From the NCBI GenBank assembly GCA_000729835.1, contig JFHB01000208.1, positions 1 through 53,235 of the forward strand: a DNA stretch of 53,235 bases, read 5' to 3'. Below the pieces are notes generated by a model that had not been told where the DNA came from, did not search any database, and saw only the letters and a program-made list of their open reading frames with translations. This stretch comes from Atkinsonella hypoxylon. Taxonomy: Eukaryota; Ascomycota; Sordariomycetes; Hypocreales; Clavicipitaceae. The first letter of the stretch is position 1; every line of letters starts with the position of its first letter. Of this stretch, positions 33,830 to 44,133 are shown one piece after another. A program made the translations under genes and the position numbers.

Positions 33830-35316
33830 CTATCTGGAACTTTGTTTCATCTTTCCGCACAATGAACAAGTCCACCATTGTCGTTCCATGGCTGTCCCGC
33901 AAAAACTACAGATCCAGACCATTGGCGTAGACAAAGATGACGACGGCGCTGGAGGTGTTGCATCTTGAATTCTTCTCGTTTTTTTGCTTTGATCCAGCAC
34001 TTTCTTCTTCGGTGGGCTGTCGGACGTCAAGTCTATCGTAGCTGAGGCGCGATGAGAAGTCTGTCTCGCAGGCTCGCAAGATGTGCCCGCTAATCTCGAT
34101 CGTTGAGACATGGTCCTTTCCGACCCGCAGGCATCGCAACACAGATACTGGGTGGGATTATGCAAGGTACAGATATCGCACACCCAAACGCTGGGCGCCT
34201 GGCCACGATTGATGGCACCCTCATTTATTTGTGTTCCTGGTATGGCTGTCCCTGTAATGGGCAGTTGATCTGAACCTCCAGGTTTCCGTCTGCTCTCTGG
34301 GCCAGTTTGCTGATCTCTCATAGGCAACCCGCCACTTCCACCATGCGGATTCTCAGCCGACGGTCGTACATAAGACTCCCCAAGCCTCCTCTTCTCATCC
34401 TCCTGGACGAGTTCCCACAGTGCCTGTGCTATCGCCGCCTCATTCTCTTCATCCTCTTCCGCCTGCGTTTTGAACCCATTCCTAGTTGCTGTATGGGCAA
34501 TTTCGTGGATTTCTCTATCGTTATACCTCTCGCTGCCACAACCTCGAAGAACGGCATTTCGCCTCTCCACAGCGTCCACAATTGTCTGTCGTATGTCCTG
34601 CCCCGGCTGAGGCGCTCTCCCGCCCAGTCGTCGGCCCGATCCCAAGGCTAGAGACGACTGTCCTCGCCGCTTCTCCGCCGCCTCTCGAGCAACGCGTCTG
34701 ATCTCGCGGTCTGGCATTCTCGCGCCTCCCAGCCGGTGGCCCTTGCCGAGAAATCCCTCACCAGTATACCCTTTCATCATAAGACCCTGGCACTCATCAC
34801 GAAGCTGATCCCACAACGCATGGAATTGCTGATTGTGCGGCCCATGTACCATGTGAGCTAGCTCGTGAAGCATCGTGTCGATCACATTTTCTATGGGTAA
34901 AAATTGGTGTCTGTCACCAGGATATCGGAGGCGCAGGCAAATCTTCATACCCCTGTTCACATTCAAGCCTTTTTTCCGCTATTGTCAGCTTTCCTACGCT
35001 TCACTCAACTGACCTGATCACCTAAATAATTAAATAAAAAATGAAACAATATTCACTTCTTGTACCAAGCAGCAAAGAGAGAGAGCCCGGGGGAGAGAGA
35101 GGACGAGATTTGATAAAATATGCAGCACTCACCCAGTAAATTCGCCTGCTCTGGATAGAACTCCGCCAGCTGCCCTACTTTCCATCCCCTCGCCCGCATA
35201 ATAGGCTTCACCAACGAAGCAACCTTCTTCAAGGTATGAAGGGCCTCGCTTGCCCGCGCCTCCTTGTCCAAATGGACGTACGTCCTCACAAGACTCTCAT
35301 ACTCGGTCATGTTCAT
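33830..35316 (-). CDS. WSS1: DNA-protein crosslink metalloprotease Wss1 (WLM domain)
   Basis: Two exons, 35133..35316 and 33830..34968, with a 164-nt intron (G|GTGAGT...AAAAAAG, phase 1); 440 aa. The splice restores NLLGLNVNRGMKICLRLRYP. The WLM zinc protease domain fills residues 1 to about 130. The active site is H96-E97-L-A-H100 with third ligand H106 (MLHELAHMVHGPH), followed by FHALWDQLRDE and the GYTGEGFLGKGHRLGG loop. The C-terminal half has two RanBP2-type zinc fingers, VWVCDICTLHNPTQYLCCDACG and, at the very end, WICSFCGTAMERQWWTCSLCG. Between them ATIDLTSDSP looks like a SUMO-interacting motif. Wss1 proteases cleave proteins covalently trapped on DNA, with Cdc48 and SUMO recognition, in the nucleus. 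A second ATG two codons downstream (35310) is equally usable. The AAAAAAG acceptor is unusual but gives the only family-like join. Confidence 0.93.
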
Positions 35317-35921
35317 GCGTTCTTCTTAATGTCAAACTGCACAGCTGCGCTCAGAATGGTGAATAAAAAATGCCCAACAGTGTGGGCATGAATGTCCGTC
35401 CCGCAAGCATTTTGAACGAAAAGAGACTTGGGTTGCGACGCGTAATGAAGTGATGCCTTGATGCCGGGGGCGACTAACTTGTGTCGTGAGATGACTTGCT
35501 CGTGGGGCAATGAGGCGGGCGGGTGATGTGGAAGTTTCTGGCATGGGATCGATGAATGACTAAGCTGTGTATAGCTGTGCGCCTGTGGTCGACAGAACGA
35601 CATGAAGTGGCAAATTGAATCGAGTGCATTTAATTTTGGAGATTCATCAGTTTCAGAAACAAAATTAGACTTACAAACACTTTGACTAAAATCTCTAATG
35701 TCACGTCGCTGCTTAAGTTGCCTCCAAGTAGCAGGGAAGTCATGCACGCAGGACTTAGTAATGGCCCGAAGGAGATTAATCCGATTAATCCCGGATACAA
35801 TATCTCAGCATTGCGAAACACACACCTAGGGTTCATTGATTCAATAAGAACGTCATCTGTGGACTCAGCAGGAAAAACGTCACATAATACTGTTAGAGAC
35901 ATGCACATGTTCACCAGACCC
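35317..35921. other. Intergenic between WSS1 and amidase genes
   Basis: WSS1 promoter and amidase 3' flank. The minus-strand frame 35313-35747 (144 codons) overlaps the WSS1 start, has no family resemblance and is probably chance. Confidence 0.55.
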
Positions 35922-37906
35922 TTAATCTATTTCGAGCAATCGGAATTTGTTATCCCCGAGAGCCTTTTCGACTCGCTCCATCAAGGTGAGCACTTTCTCT
36001 TCTTCTAATCTCCGTCCAATGACTTGCACGCCTACTGGTAAGCCGTGCATATTAGTAGCATTATAGTGTTTATACGCTCCACGAGCAACACCGTTGAGCT
36101 TTTTGATATTGAACCCAGCAGGCAGCTGGTCCTTGATCTTGTCCACGTGCGTCACAGGGATGACACCAGCAGAGTAATCGAGCTGGTACTCGTTAGCAAA
36201 TACTCCCAGATGTTTGCATCAAAAGCTTCCAAGAAGCACTTACCAGGTTGAACATGAACGTGTAGCCGCAGCTACTGACAGCGTCGTGCATGCCGTCGTG
36301 TGGTATAGCAGGCGTGGCGTTGGGCGGAGCAATGATGAAGTCCAGATTGATTGCCTGCCAGTATTCCCACCATCGTCTCTTGTAGGCTTCTCTTTGGCTG
36401 ATGAGATGCCAGTACTCAGTGGTGGTAGTGCGGTGCCAGTCACGGAGCAAACCTGCCCAGGCGGTATCGCGGCGGATATAACGAACCCAAAGATAGTAGA
36501 GATACTTGATAGGACGGGGAAGGTTGGCGTAGAATCGCATTTGAGCTACTCCGCGGTCGTTCCACTCGCCAGTTCGGAAGAAGCTGCAAGCAGTGTCGAT
36601 GCCATCGGCGCATAGTAGGCGTGATGCGAGGTAAAGCGCCTTGTAAGGCTCAGGCGGATTGACTTCTACAATTTCGTGGTCCTCGTGGCGCAGCGCAGCT
36701 TCAGTCATCTCTAATGCTCGCTTGCAGGCTGGACTGGGGTCAACAACACCGTCCGTTCGCAACACGCCAACTCGCAGAATCTTCTTTTCTCTATATTCTT
36801 TGACTACATCTCCTCTCCACGGAATAGGATGGCAAGAATAGTCGTAATTGTATGTACCTTTTTCCAAAAAGACTCGTGTAAAGTAAAAGAGATCATTCAG
36901 TGTTCGCGCCATAGGACTGTACACTGCAGGAATACCGTCTTGTCCAGGCATGCTAGTGGTCATACCAAGCTTGGGCCAACGGCCAATTGAGCACTTCAGA
37001 GAGTAGATTCCGGAGAAATGCGCTGGGCAGCGCACACTACCGGCGACATCGCTACCGATGCCAATCCTGCCTCCAAGCGCAAGAATCGCACCCTCGCCGC
37101 CTGTGGAGCCGCCAGGAGTGTACTCGCTATTGTAAGGATTCGTAGATCGACCCCACAAATCGTTGGAAGATTCGAAACTGAGAAGAGTAATGGGGACATT
37201 AGTCTTGACGTAAGGGACAGCTCCGAGTTCTTTAAGGAGTTTCACAGTAACGCCGTCCTCCGTCTTGGGCTTGTGTACGTTGCACGATACACCAACCGAG
37301 CTGTCATGGCCCTTGACATCGATTGTATCCTTCAAGCTGATCGGGATACCAGCAAGCGGACCTTTCAAGTTGATGGAACCATCTTTAATCCACTTCTCTG
37401 CATCTTCAATGAGCACTTCGGTGATACAGTTGGTTTTTTCATGTGCTTTGAGGGCCACCTTGCCGTAGGTGCGGAGGAGATCGGCGGCCTTCCTAGGGTC
37501 TTTCTGAACCTCTTGAACAAGTTCTTCAATGGGCTTATTGATGATCTCCTTGTCTAATGGGCTGAAGGGAGCATGATATGCAGTCAGAGCACGAATACGG
37601 CGCAGGCGCTCATCCTTCTTGAACCGACTGTAGAAGACTTGTTAGCAAAAGAATTGGGGGCGTAACATGGCGTCTGTTGGAGAAGGACATGGGGACATGG
37701 CGGCTGGGAGGGTCAATGAGTGGGGTGGGTCGCTCGATTAATAAATAGTGTAGTAAAAAATGCCACAAGCATGTACGGTAATAAGCCAAGGGCCAATAGG
37801 TCAGGATAGCACACGCGGGCCAAGGACGGCGGGATTGTGGATAGACTTCGTGCTTGCGGTGTACTTACCAGTCACGACGATGTTGCAAATAGTCTAAGAG
37901 GAACAT
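35922..37906 (-). CDS. Amidase signature family protein (acetamidase/fatty-acid-amidase type)
   Basis: Three exons, 37869..37906, 36244..37627 and 35922..36182; 560 aa. The first exon is 38 nt (MFLLDYLQHRRD), then a 241-nt intron; the joined codon is Cys (RRDCRFKKDERLRRIRAL). The second intron (61 nt) joins FMFNL to LDYSAGVIPVTHVDK. The Ser-cisSer-Lys triad is visible: Lys112 in ISLKDTIDVKG, Ser187 in PGGSTGGEGAI and Ser210 in GSDVAGSVRCPAHFSG. The C-terminus GLPVGVQVIGRRLEEEKVL is family-typical. Such enzymes hydrolyse carboxamides to acid plus ammonia; fungal members of this size include acetamidases (AmdS-like) and fatty-acid-amide hydrolase relatives. The substrate cannot be fixed, and no organelle signal is evident. 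It is divergent from the DUF1776 gene, with 1.08 kb of shared upstream DNA. Confidence 0.93.
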
Positions 37907-38990
37907 TGTTAATGAAGGGTACCTGTATCAGTACGTATTGGGGAATCGAAAGGGAGGTGTGATGGAAGAAGAGACAAGTCTGGCTTAAAAAAGCCGTTGC
38001 TGGAGCTGGATTCAGGTGATAGAAGAACGGAAGTCACGAGGGCGGCAACATTGTCACTGGAGTAAGTGAGCAAAGGGAATCAGGATGGGAATCGGGGACT
38101 AAAGAGGCGTGGCTAAAATACCTAGGTACCTAGAGGTAGCCAAGGTCTCAGGCTGTGGAACCGCCGATAACCGGCCACTTTGGATATGCAGGTAACTTAC
38201 CTAGGTAGTCTACCACGGTTACTGGCAGAAGTTTCAGGCCCAACCAGCTTCCCCCACAGAAAGAGCGATAGTAACAGGTACCTACCTAAGTACCTAGGTA
38301 GGTAGTTAGAGAGAGTACCTATCTACCTACGGAGTACCTCATAACTATCTGTTAGTCTGGTTGGAGCAAGTGGTGGCAGGTGGAGGTGGAGCCCTATGGG
38401 GCCGAGCCGTCACTAGGTAGGGCAGTTGTTAAGAGAAAAGTGAGAAATCTTGCGTACCTAATGTAACGATGCTGCTGGCTATGTATAGAAATGCGTGCAT
38501 GTCTTTCCGAATATTGATCTAAGTATTTGATAAGCATTCTTTCTGTGCAAATTTCCTCACCTATTAATGGACATTTCATCCTCCATTCAGTGTTTGGACT
38601 AAGTCAGCAATTTTTACGAGGTCCCAACGTGGCACAGCTGTCAAACAAATAAAGGATATTTGTCTGCATTAGCCAACATTATTTGACTAGTTAAAATTAA
38701 TTTATCTGACAACAATTTTTTTCGATTTCGTATTCTATTTGTCAACCTCTTCCCATCACCTGCAGGTAGACATATCCCATGCACGTTGAAAATAAGGGTT
38801 TTGGGCTTGACCAAACTCATCCCGCCAATCACGGAGCGAACGTTGGCCAGCTTGTCCCCGCACCTAAGTTGTTGTTGTTCCCCATGAATCCACGGTCAAC
38901 AAGGAGTACTTACTCCAAACCTTTCGTCATGTGAACCCAAGCTCAACGGAGCACCTTCAGTATTTATGCTTTAGTCATCAAGCTCTCAAT
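37907..38990. other. Divergent promoter region of amidase and DUF1776 genes
   Basis: No gene recognised. Several CCTAGGTACCTAG/TACCTAGGTAGGTAG motifs lie at about 38118-38135, 38199-38209 and 38277-38340. The stretch 38640-38760 is AT-rich. Frames at 38394-38832 lack features. Confidence 0.55.
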
Positions 38991-40677
38991 ATGTCTGCCA
39001 ACAACCAGCAATTTCTGGATGCTGTAGTAAGTATTCACTGGTCTGATCATCAGTGCAGCCTTCCATTCCACCTTCTTGTCTCTAGACGATGCTTTCAGTT
39101 CTAGCCTGAGCTCTAACCCGCGCAGCTATCTCATGTCCCCTCACAACTGCGGCAGTATTCCAACGATGTTGCCGACTACATAGACCAGAATGTCGACCGC
39201 GCTGCCGGAATGGTGCGCGAGACGCTCTCCCAGGCGAAGTGGCTACCTGACTACGTCCGACCTAGCCCTCCTGCGAAGCCGACTGTGGCTGTGGTCACGA
39301 TGACTCGGTTCGAGAAGGTGCAAGACTGGGTATCAAGACACAAAATCTTGACGGGTGTTGTTGTCATTGCCTGTGGCACAGTCATATTTAAGGGCTACCA
39401 AACAAGCAAGTCGCTGAGAAAGACAAGAAGAGCCAAGCGCGCGAGAAATGGCGGCCGTGCAGAGGTCGTCGTGATTGCTGGATCTCCCACTTTGCCCCTT
39501 ACCAAGTCGCTGTCGTTGGATATGGAACGTCGAGGATTCATCGTGTACATCGTTTGTAACGCGACGCAAGATGAGAAGATGGTGCACGCCCTGTCACGGC
39601 CTGATATCAGGCCGCTGAGCATTGACACTACAGATGTAAGCTGAGCTTCCCTTCTATGCGAAAGCATCTATAGCAAAATCTGAACATCTATGACTAAATA
39701 ACTACAAACAGCCACCCAAAGCAGGCGCTGCTATCGAGCGCTTCGCAGGGTTTTTGCAAGCCCCGCAAGCCCCAGGGCCTCTCATTAAACCGAACAGTCT
39801 AACACTGAAATCCGTCATCCTCATCCCGAGCTTACACTACCAAACGTCTCCAATCGCCACAATTCCTCCGTCCAGTTTTGCCGATTTGTTCAATACCCAT
39901 CTCTTGCAACCAATTCTGACCATCCAGGCCTTCCTGCCACTTCTCACATCACGACTACAACCTATAGGCGAAAAATGGATTCCACCAAAGGTTCTCGTCT
40001 TTACACCGTCTATCATCTCCTCGATCAACCCACCTTTCCACGCTCCAGAAGCGACTGTGTGCTCAGCTTTGTCAGCATTCACCGAGGTCCTGACTGCTGA
40101 GCTCCGGCCTCTTGACATCCCCGTCACACACATGCAGCTTGGCACGTTCGATTTCTCGGGCTTTGTGCCTACAAGGACTGCTATTTCTCGGCAGGGGCTG
40201 GGGCGCGCAGACAACCCCCAGGAGCCTTTAGTTTGGCCAGATGGCGCACGACATGTCTATGGCCGCAACTTTGTTGCACAAACAGGTTCTGCTATATCCG
40301 GCGGCAGAATTCGTGGTTTCAAGGGAAGCTCGTTGCGACGCTTGAATAACGCGGTGTTTGACGTTATGGACGGCTCCATCACCGCTGAGTCGGTCCGCGT
40401 CGGGCTTGGATCTAGTGTGTACGGCTTTGTAGGACGCTGGGCGCCGCGCAGCCTGATATCGTGGATGATGGGCATTCGCAGGGTAGACGAGTTGTCCACT
40501 TGGAAGACAAGTTCGTACGAAGGGTCCGAGGGGGAGGAAGATAGTGAGGATGGTGAGGCAGCAACGACGTCGTCCAATGAGTTCATCGCTGTACCATCAG
40601 AACAAAATGTCTGGGGCGCCGATGCTACAGAGAGCAGTCTTTGGGTGCCACCAGCCTCTGACTCGCCACCAATCTAA
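38991..40677 (+). CDS. DUF1776 family protein, degenerate short-chain dehydrogenase-like
   Basis: Three exons, 38991..39026, 39126..39635 and 39712..40677, all phase 0; 503 aa. Exon 1 encodes MSANNQQFLDAV; splicing continues LSHVPSQLRQYSNDVADYID. A hydrophobic segment (ILTGVVVIACGTVIFKGY, about residue 90) is followed by a basic stretch, as in a membrane-anchored protein. Then AEVVVIAGSPTLPLTKSLSL resembles the first beta-alpha unit of a Rossmann fold, but the classic TGxxxGxG and the YxxxK catalytic pair are not seen; SALSAFTEVLTAELRP resembles the SDR alpha-F helix without its Tyr. This is the layout of fungal DUF1776, distantly related to S. pombe and yeast SDR-like proteins of unknown function. 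The C-terminus is acidic and Ser-rich. The 3' end converges on the Yth1 gene, 348 bp away, and that gap holds no other gene. Confidence 0.88.
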
Positions 40678-41025
40678 TGTGCAAATATGAGTCTAATGTA
40701 AAAGAGGCGTTTCAGCATCTCTCATCTCTGTAGCACTCACTCTATTTAATGACCACATCCTCCCTTATTGCGCAAGGTAGGAAGACTTATCGCTAGCACT
40801 AACAACCATCCTCTTCAATAAATGGAACGACGTCACGACTCTCATTCTTTCAATGCAAATGATGGACAAATGTATAATGCGTTTGAATTTCTGGTCCCAT
40901 GTCGTTTCGACCAATAGTTATATCGTCTCCGTGATACAAATCCATCATTTCCCAACCCAGCAGAACCCCGATTTCAAACTCCAGGAGTACCCTTGTGACC
41001 ATATACACACAGAAAAGCATCAACA

Positions 41026-41808
41026 TCAATAACCCCTCCCTCTAAATCGTCCACCACGCCCACCCCTCCACTTCCCACTTCTATATCGTCCAAACCGCCC
41101 ATCCTCCCTATCCCGATCTCCCCTATCCCTCATCCCCCCATCCTCATCGAACCTGCCATGCCCGTCCCCATACCCATGACCATGACCGTGCGGCCCCTCA
41201 CCCTTATCCTCCTTCCTGTCCTCCGTCTTCACCGTCGGCCCCTCCAAATTCCGGCTCCATTTCGGATGCGCACCCTTACACTCAGGCCCGTCTGGACAAA
41301 ACCCCGCAAGATAGAACCCGCAGAGCTTCCTCCGCACGTGCTTCTTGGAGCAGTTCGGTCCCAGCGGACAGAACCCCATGTCGTAGTGCGGACACGGCGG
41401 CAGCTTGGACGACGGGTCGACGTGGAGATACAGACACTCCTCCCCGTTGGAGCAGTACCCGTTCCTCATGAAGAAGTTGCACTCGGGCATCTTGCGCAGG
41501 TTGTACTCGTGGAGAAACTCGCAGTGCTCGCCCTTCTTGCAGAGCCCGCGCAGCCAGTGCTTGCAGACGAGGGAGTTGAGGCCGCCTGTCTGCTGGGTCG
41601 TCTTGGAGGCGTCTTGGACGTGGCGCTCTGTGCAGCGCGTGCCGTTCGGGCAGGAGCCTGTCTGGTAGGCCTTGCATATGGGGCGGTCGAGCGGCAGGCC
41701 GACTTGGTAGGTTTGGCGGAGGAATGGGGAGAAGCGGAAGTTGTAGGGTCTGACGGCGTGGCTGAGAATGGAAGATGCGGCGGAGGTGGTGGTTGTGGTT
41801 GTTGTCAT
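41026..41808 (-). CDS. YTH1: mRNA 3'-end-processing zinc-finger protein Yth1 (CPSF30)
   Basis: Single exon, 260 aa, ATG at 41808. Five CCCH zinc fingers follow in order: ICKAYQTGSCPNGTRCTERH, VCKHWLRGLCKKGEHCEFLH, ECNFFMRNGYCSNGEECLYLH, PCPHYDMGFCPLGPNCSKKH and LCGFYLAGFCPDGPECKGAH (residues about 44-185). This array is diagnostic of Yth1/CPSF30, a subunit of the cleavage and polyadenylation factor that binds the poly(A) signal in the nucleus. The N-terminus has FRFSPFLRQTYQVGLPLDRP, the segment preceding finger 1 in orthologues. The C-terminus is Gly/His then Arg/Gly-rich and ends RGGRGGRFRGRGY, longer than in yeast. A 241-codon plus-strand frame across the gene is antisense shadow. Confidence 0.96.
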   Translation of the reverse strand: MTTTTTTTSAASSILSHAVRPYNFRFSPFLRQTYQVGLPLDRPICKAYQTGSCPNGTRCTERHVQDASKTTQQTGGLNSLVCKHWLRGLCKKGEHCEFLHEYNLRKMPECNFFMRNGYCSNGEECLYLHVDPSSKLPPCPHYDMGFCPLGPNCSKKHVRRKLCGFYLAGFCPDGPECKGAHPKWSRNLEGPTVKTEDRKEDKGEGPHGHGHGYGDGHGRFDEDGGMRDRGDRDREDGRFGRYRSGKWRGGRGGRFRGRGY

Positions 41809-42696
41809 GATGACCGGGTCGCTCTTGTGAGCGGCTCTTTTGGTGCGCAGCTCTCGTCTGGTCTGAATTTTCTTATCATGTAAGTTTCGCTAGGGCGCTT
41901 CAGATGTAGTGCTGAGTAGGTGCCGCGTCGATTGGAACGCAGGAGACGGTTTCTGATGCTCTTTATTGCTCTTTGATGCGAATGCATGCGAATGCGGATC
42001 GAGGTCGAAGCTTGGAGCTTCAGATGTGGAGCTACGCCGCGCGGTGTGGCTCGGCGGGGACGGGTTCATTTGTCAGCACCATGATTGATATATGGAATTT
42101 TGTAACAAACAGAGCCTCAACTCGTCGGTTGAGACACATGATGTTTACGGAATACAAGACCTTGGATTCGATGCAGATTACACAGTTTATATTCTTGAAA
42201 GCTATTATGCTTACAGAATCTTCACATTTTGTATCTGTACCCAGTGTCAGCTACACTGCTCTCATGCCCACTGTTCAGTACGTTTTCCCCCCGTGGCAGA
42301 TTATTGCCACCTGACTCCAAATCATACCCCTTCTGCAGCACGCTTGCGCCAACCCATGCAAAAAAATACATCATGTATGGAAGAACTATAGCTGAAAAAC
42401 AGACGAGAAGAATGGCTTCAAGTCATAATATTGAGCTTCTTGTCCCTGGCCACAGAACACAAACCCCTTGAGAAAAGGGTACTTTCGCTGGAAGGGATTG
42501 CGAAGAGTTCAGAATACATAAAAAGAAAAATGAAATGAGAGAACCTCCAATTTTATACAATGTCAGCTACGCCATTTTGACGTGATTGACAAAAAATGAA
42601 ATATATATATATGTATATATATATAACATCCGCTGCAACTTGGGACGTCAAAACGATTGGCTCCATCGGAAAGCGAGGGGCCGTGTCAGAATCTGA
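41809..42696. other. Intergenic, no gene recognised
   Basis: YTH1 promoter and the 3' flank of the methyltransferase gene. A (TA)n run lies at about 42600-42625. Plus-strand frames of 80-113 codons at 41973-42471 have no features. Confidence 0.55.
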
Positions 42697-44133
42697 CTAT
42701 GCACTCTCCTGCTTTTGGCCATAGCAAATAACGCACTTCATGTACCGGTGTATCCTTCTATCATTCAGACTTCGCTTAACTTGTGTGATCAAGGCTCTTC
42801 GATCTTCTGAGGATAGTCCCAAAGCTGCCAAAGGTTTGGCTGCGAGTGCTCCAAGGGAATCCAGAATCACCGCCCGGGTGAACATTCCCACGGTTTTCAG
42901 GTGCTTGTCTCGGGGCCATGCAGCTATGGGAACCTTCTTCGTGATCACATGGATGTTGGCGAAACCTGCACCAACAAGTGCTTCTTCCAGATTCAGTGCG
43001 CGGAGCGGTTCACAGCCAAATGTTCGAAGTCCCTGGGTAGATGCGTCCATGAAGATACGTAGCGGATCTTCATCGCTCATGGTTCCGTCATCACATAATA
43101 TTTGCGGTATAAATTCGTGGAACTCAACCCAGCCGCCGTTCCTTACATGCCTACTCCCATTGTTAGCATCTCAGCTGGATATAACTTCCACTCGTGGTGG
43201 GCGACACAGCTTACAAATATGTTCGCTTCAGCATCCTATCTAGATCGCGTAAGTTGCCGGCCATGCCTCGAAAGTGGACCAGATCGAAATTTGACCCGTG
43301 CAACCAATCTGGTTCTTCACAGTCGTCGACATACATCCGAACGTTCACAGGAACCCATTTAGGCTGGATTGGCGATAGATCTGTGCCGACTACACTCGCA
43401 CTGGGATATTGGTCCGCAACTAGATACGAATGGTTAATTCTCCCGCACCAGCTTACGGTACTAAAAGATGGTCGTCATGAGTTCATGAGCCAATGATTCA
43501 CAACCCTTACCATCTATTGCCCATGTTCCTATCCAGAGCTATTAGCACAGTGCCCAGAAAACGAATGCTGAGCCGACAACTGGAAATAAATCTCATCGTA
43601 GTCCGGTAAGAACACACCTGTGCCAGTTCCAACGTCAATAATTTTTTGAGGGTGCTTTCCGATGTCAGAGTAGAACAAACGCCCGCCCTGTCCATGATTA
43701 GGTCATCATGTCTTCCTAGGACGACTGCTGATTGTATAGACTGGTTCTAGATCAAGACGTGAAAAGAACAAGCACATACTGTGAGCTCCAGCATCAGGGC
43801 ATGATTCGTCTCCTCTCTCCTTTGCTCCAGATCATCATTCGGTAGCGGATATCGGCCGCGTCTGAAGCCGTGATATCGTCGGCCATGAGCGACCTCATCT
43901 TCGTAGGCGCTTGGTGTCACGGACGTCGAGCGGCCACAGGAAATTTCAGAATTAACACCGTCGCCAATGCTATCGCTGTCGAGAGAGAATTGTTCGAAGT
44001 CGTCATCAGCATCGTGTCCGAACTCACTGGGTGAGGTTGCCGTGTCGAGGTCGGGGGAAGTCGATATCACTGAATAGACGCTATCATCATCTCCATCGCC
44101 GTTGTCGTATTCAGGCCACGTAGGGAGAGACAT
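42697..44133 (-). CDS. LaeA-like SAM-dependent methyltransferase
   Basis: Five exons, 43780..44133, 43618..43687, 43511..43528, 43215..43419 and 42697..43150; 366 aa. The third exon is an 18-nt microexon; with it the reading restores IIDVGTGTGTWAIDVADQYP. SAM motif I is D136-V-G-T-G-T-G142. Other class I methyltransferase blocks are VVGTDLSPIQPKWVP (motif II region), FDLVHFRGMAGNLRD (motif IV region) and RNGGWVEFHEFIPQI. The N-terminal 75 residues are acidic and Ser-rich; HGFRRGRYPLPNDDLEQRRE is the usual entry into the fold. The family includes LaeA, a velvet-complex regulator of secondary metabolism, but many paralogues have unknown substrates and this one cannot be called LaeA itself. It is the last intact gene before the degraded segment to the right. 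Confidence 0.88.

Noticed and set aside
35313..35747. 144-codon minus-strand frame upstream of WSS1
   Set aside because: It overlaps the WSS1 start codon and has no recognisable domain or conserved motif.
41158..41883. 241-codon plus-strand frame across YTH1
   Set aside because: Antisense to the CCCH finger array, with no domain of its own; codon-bias shadow.
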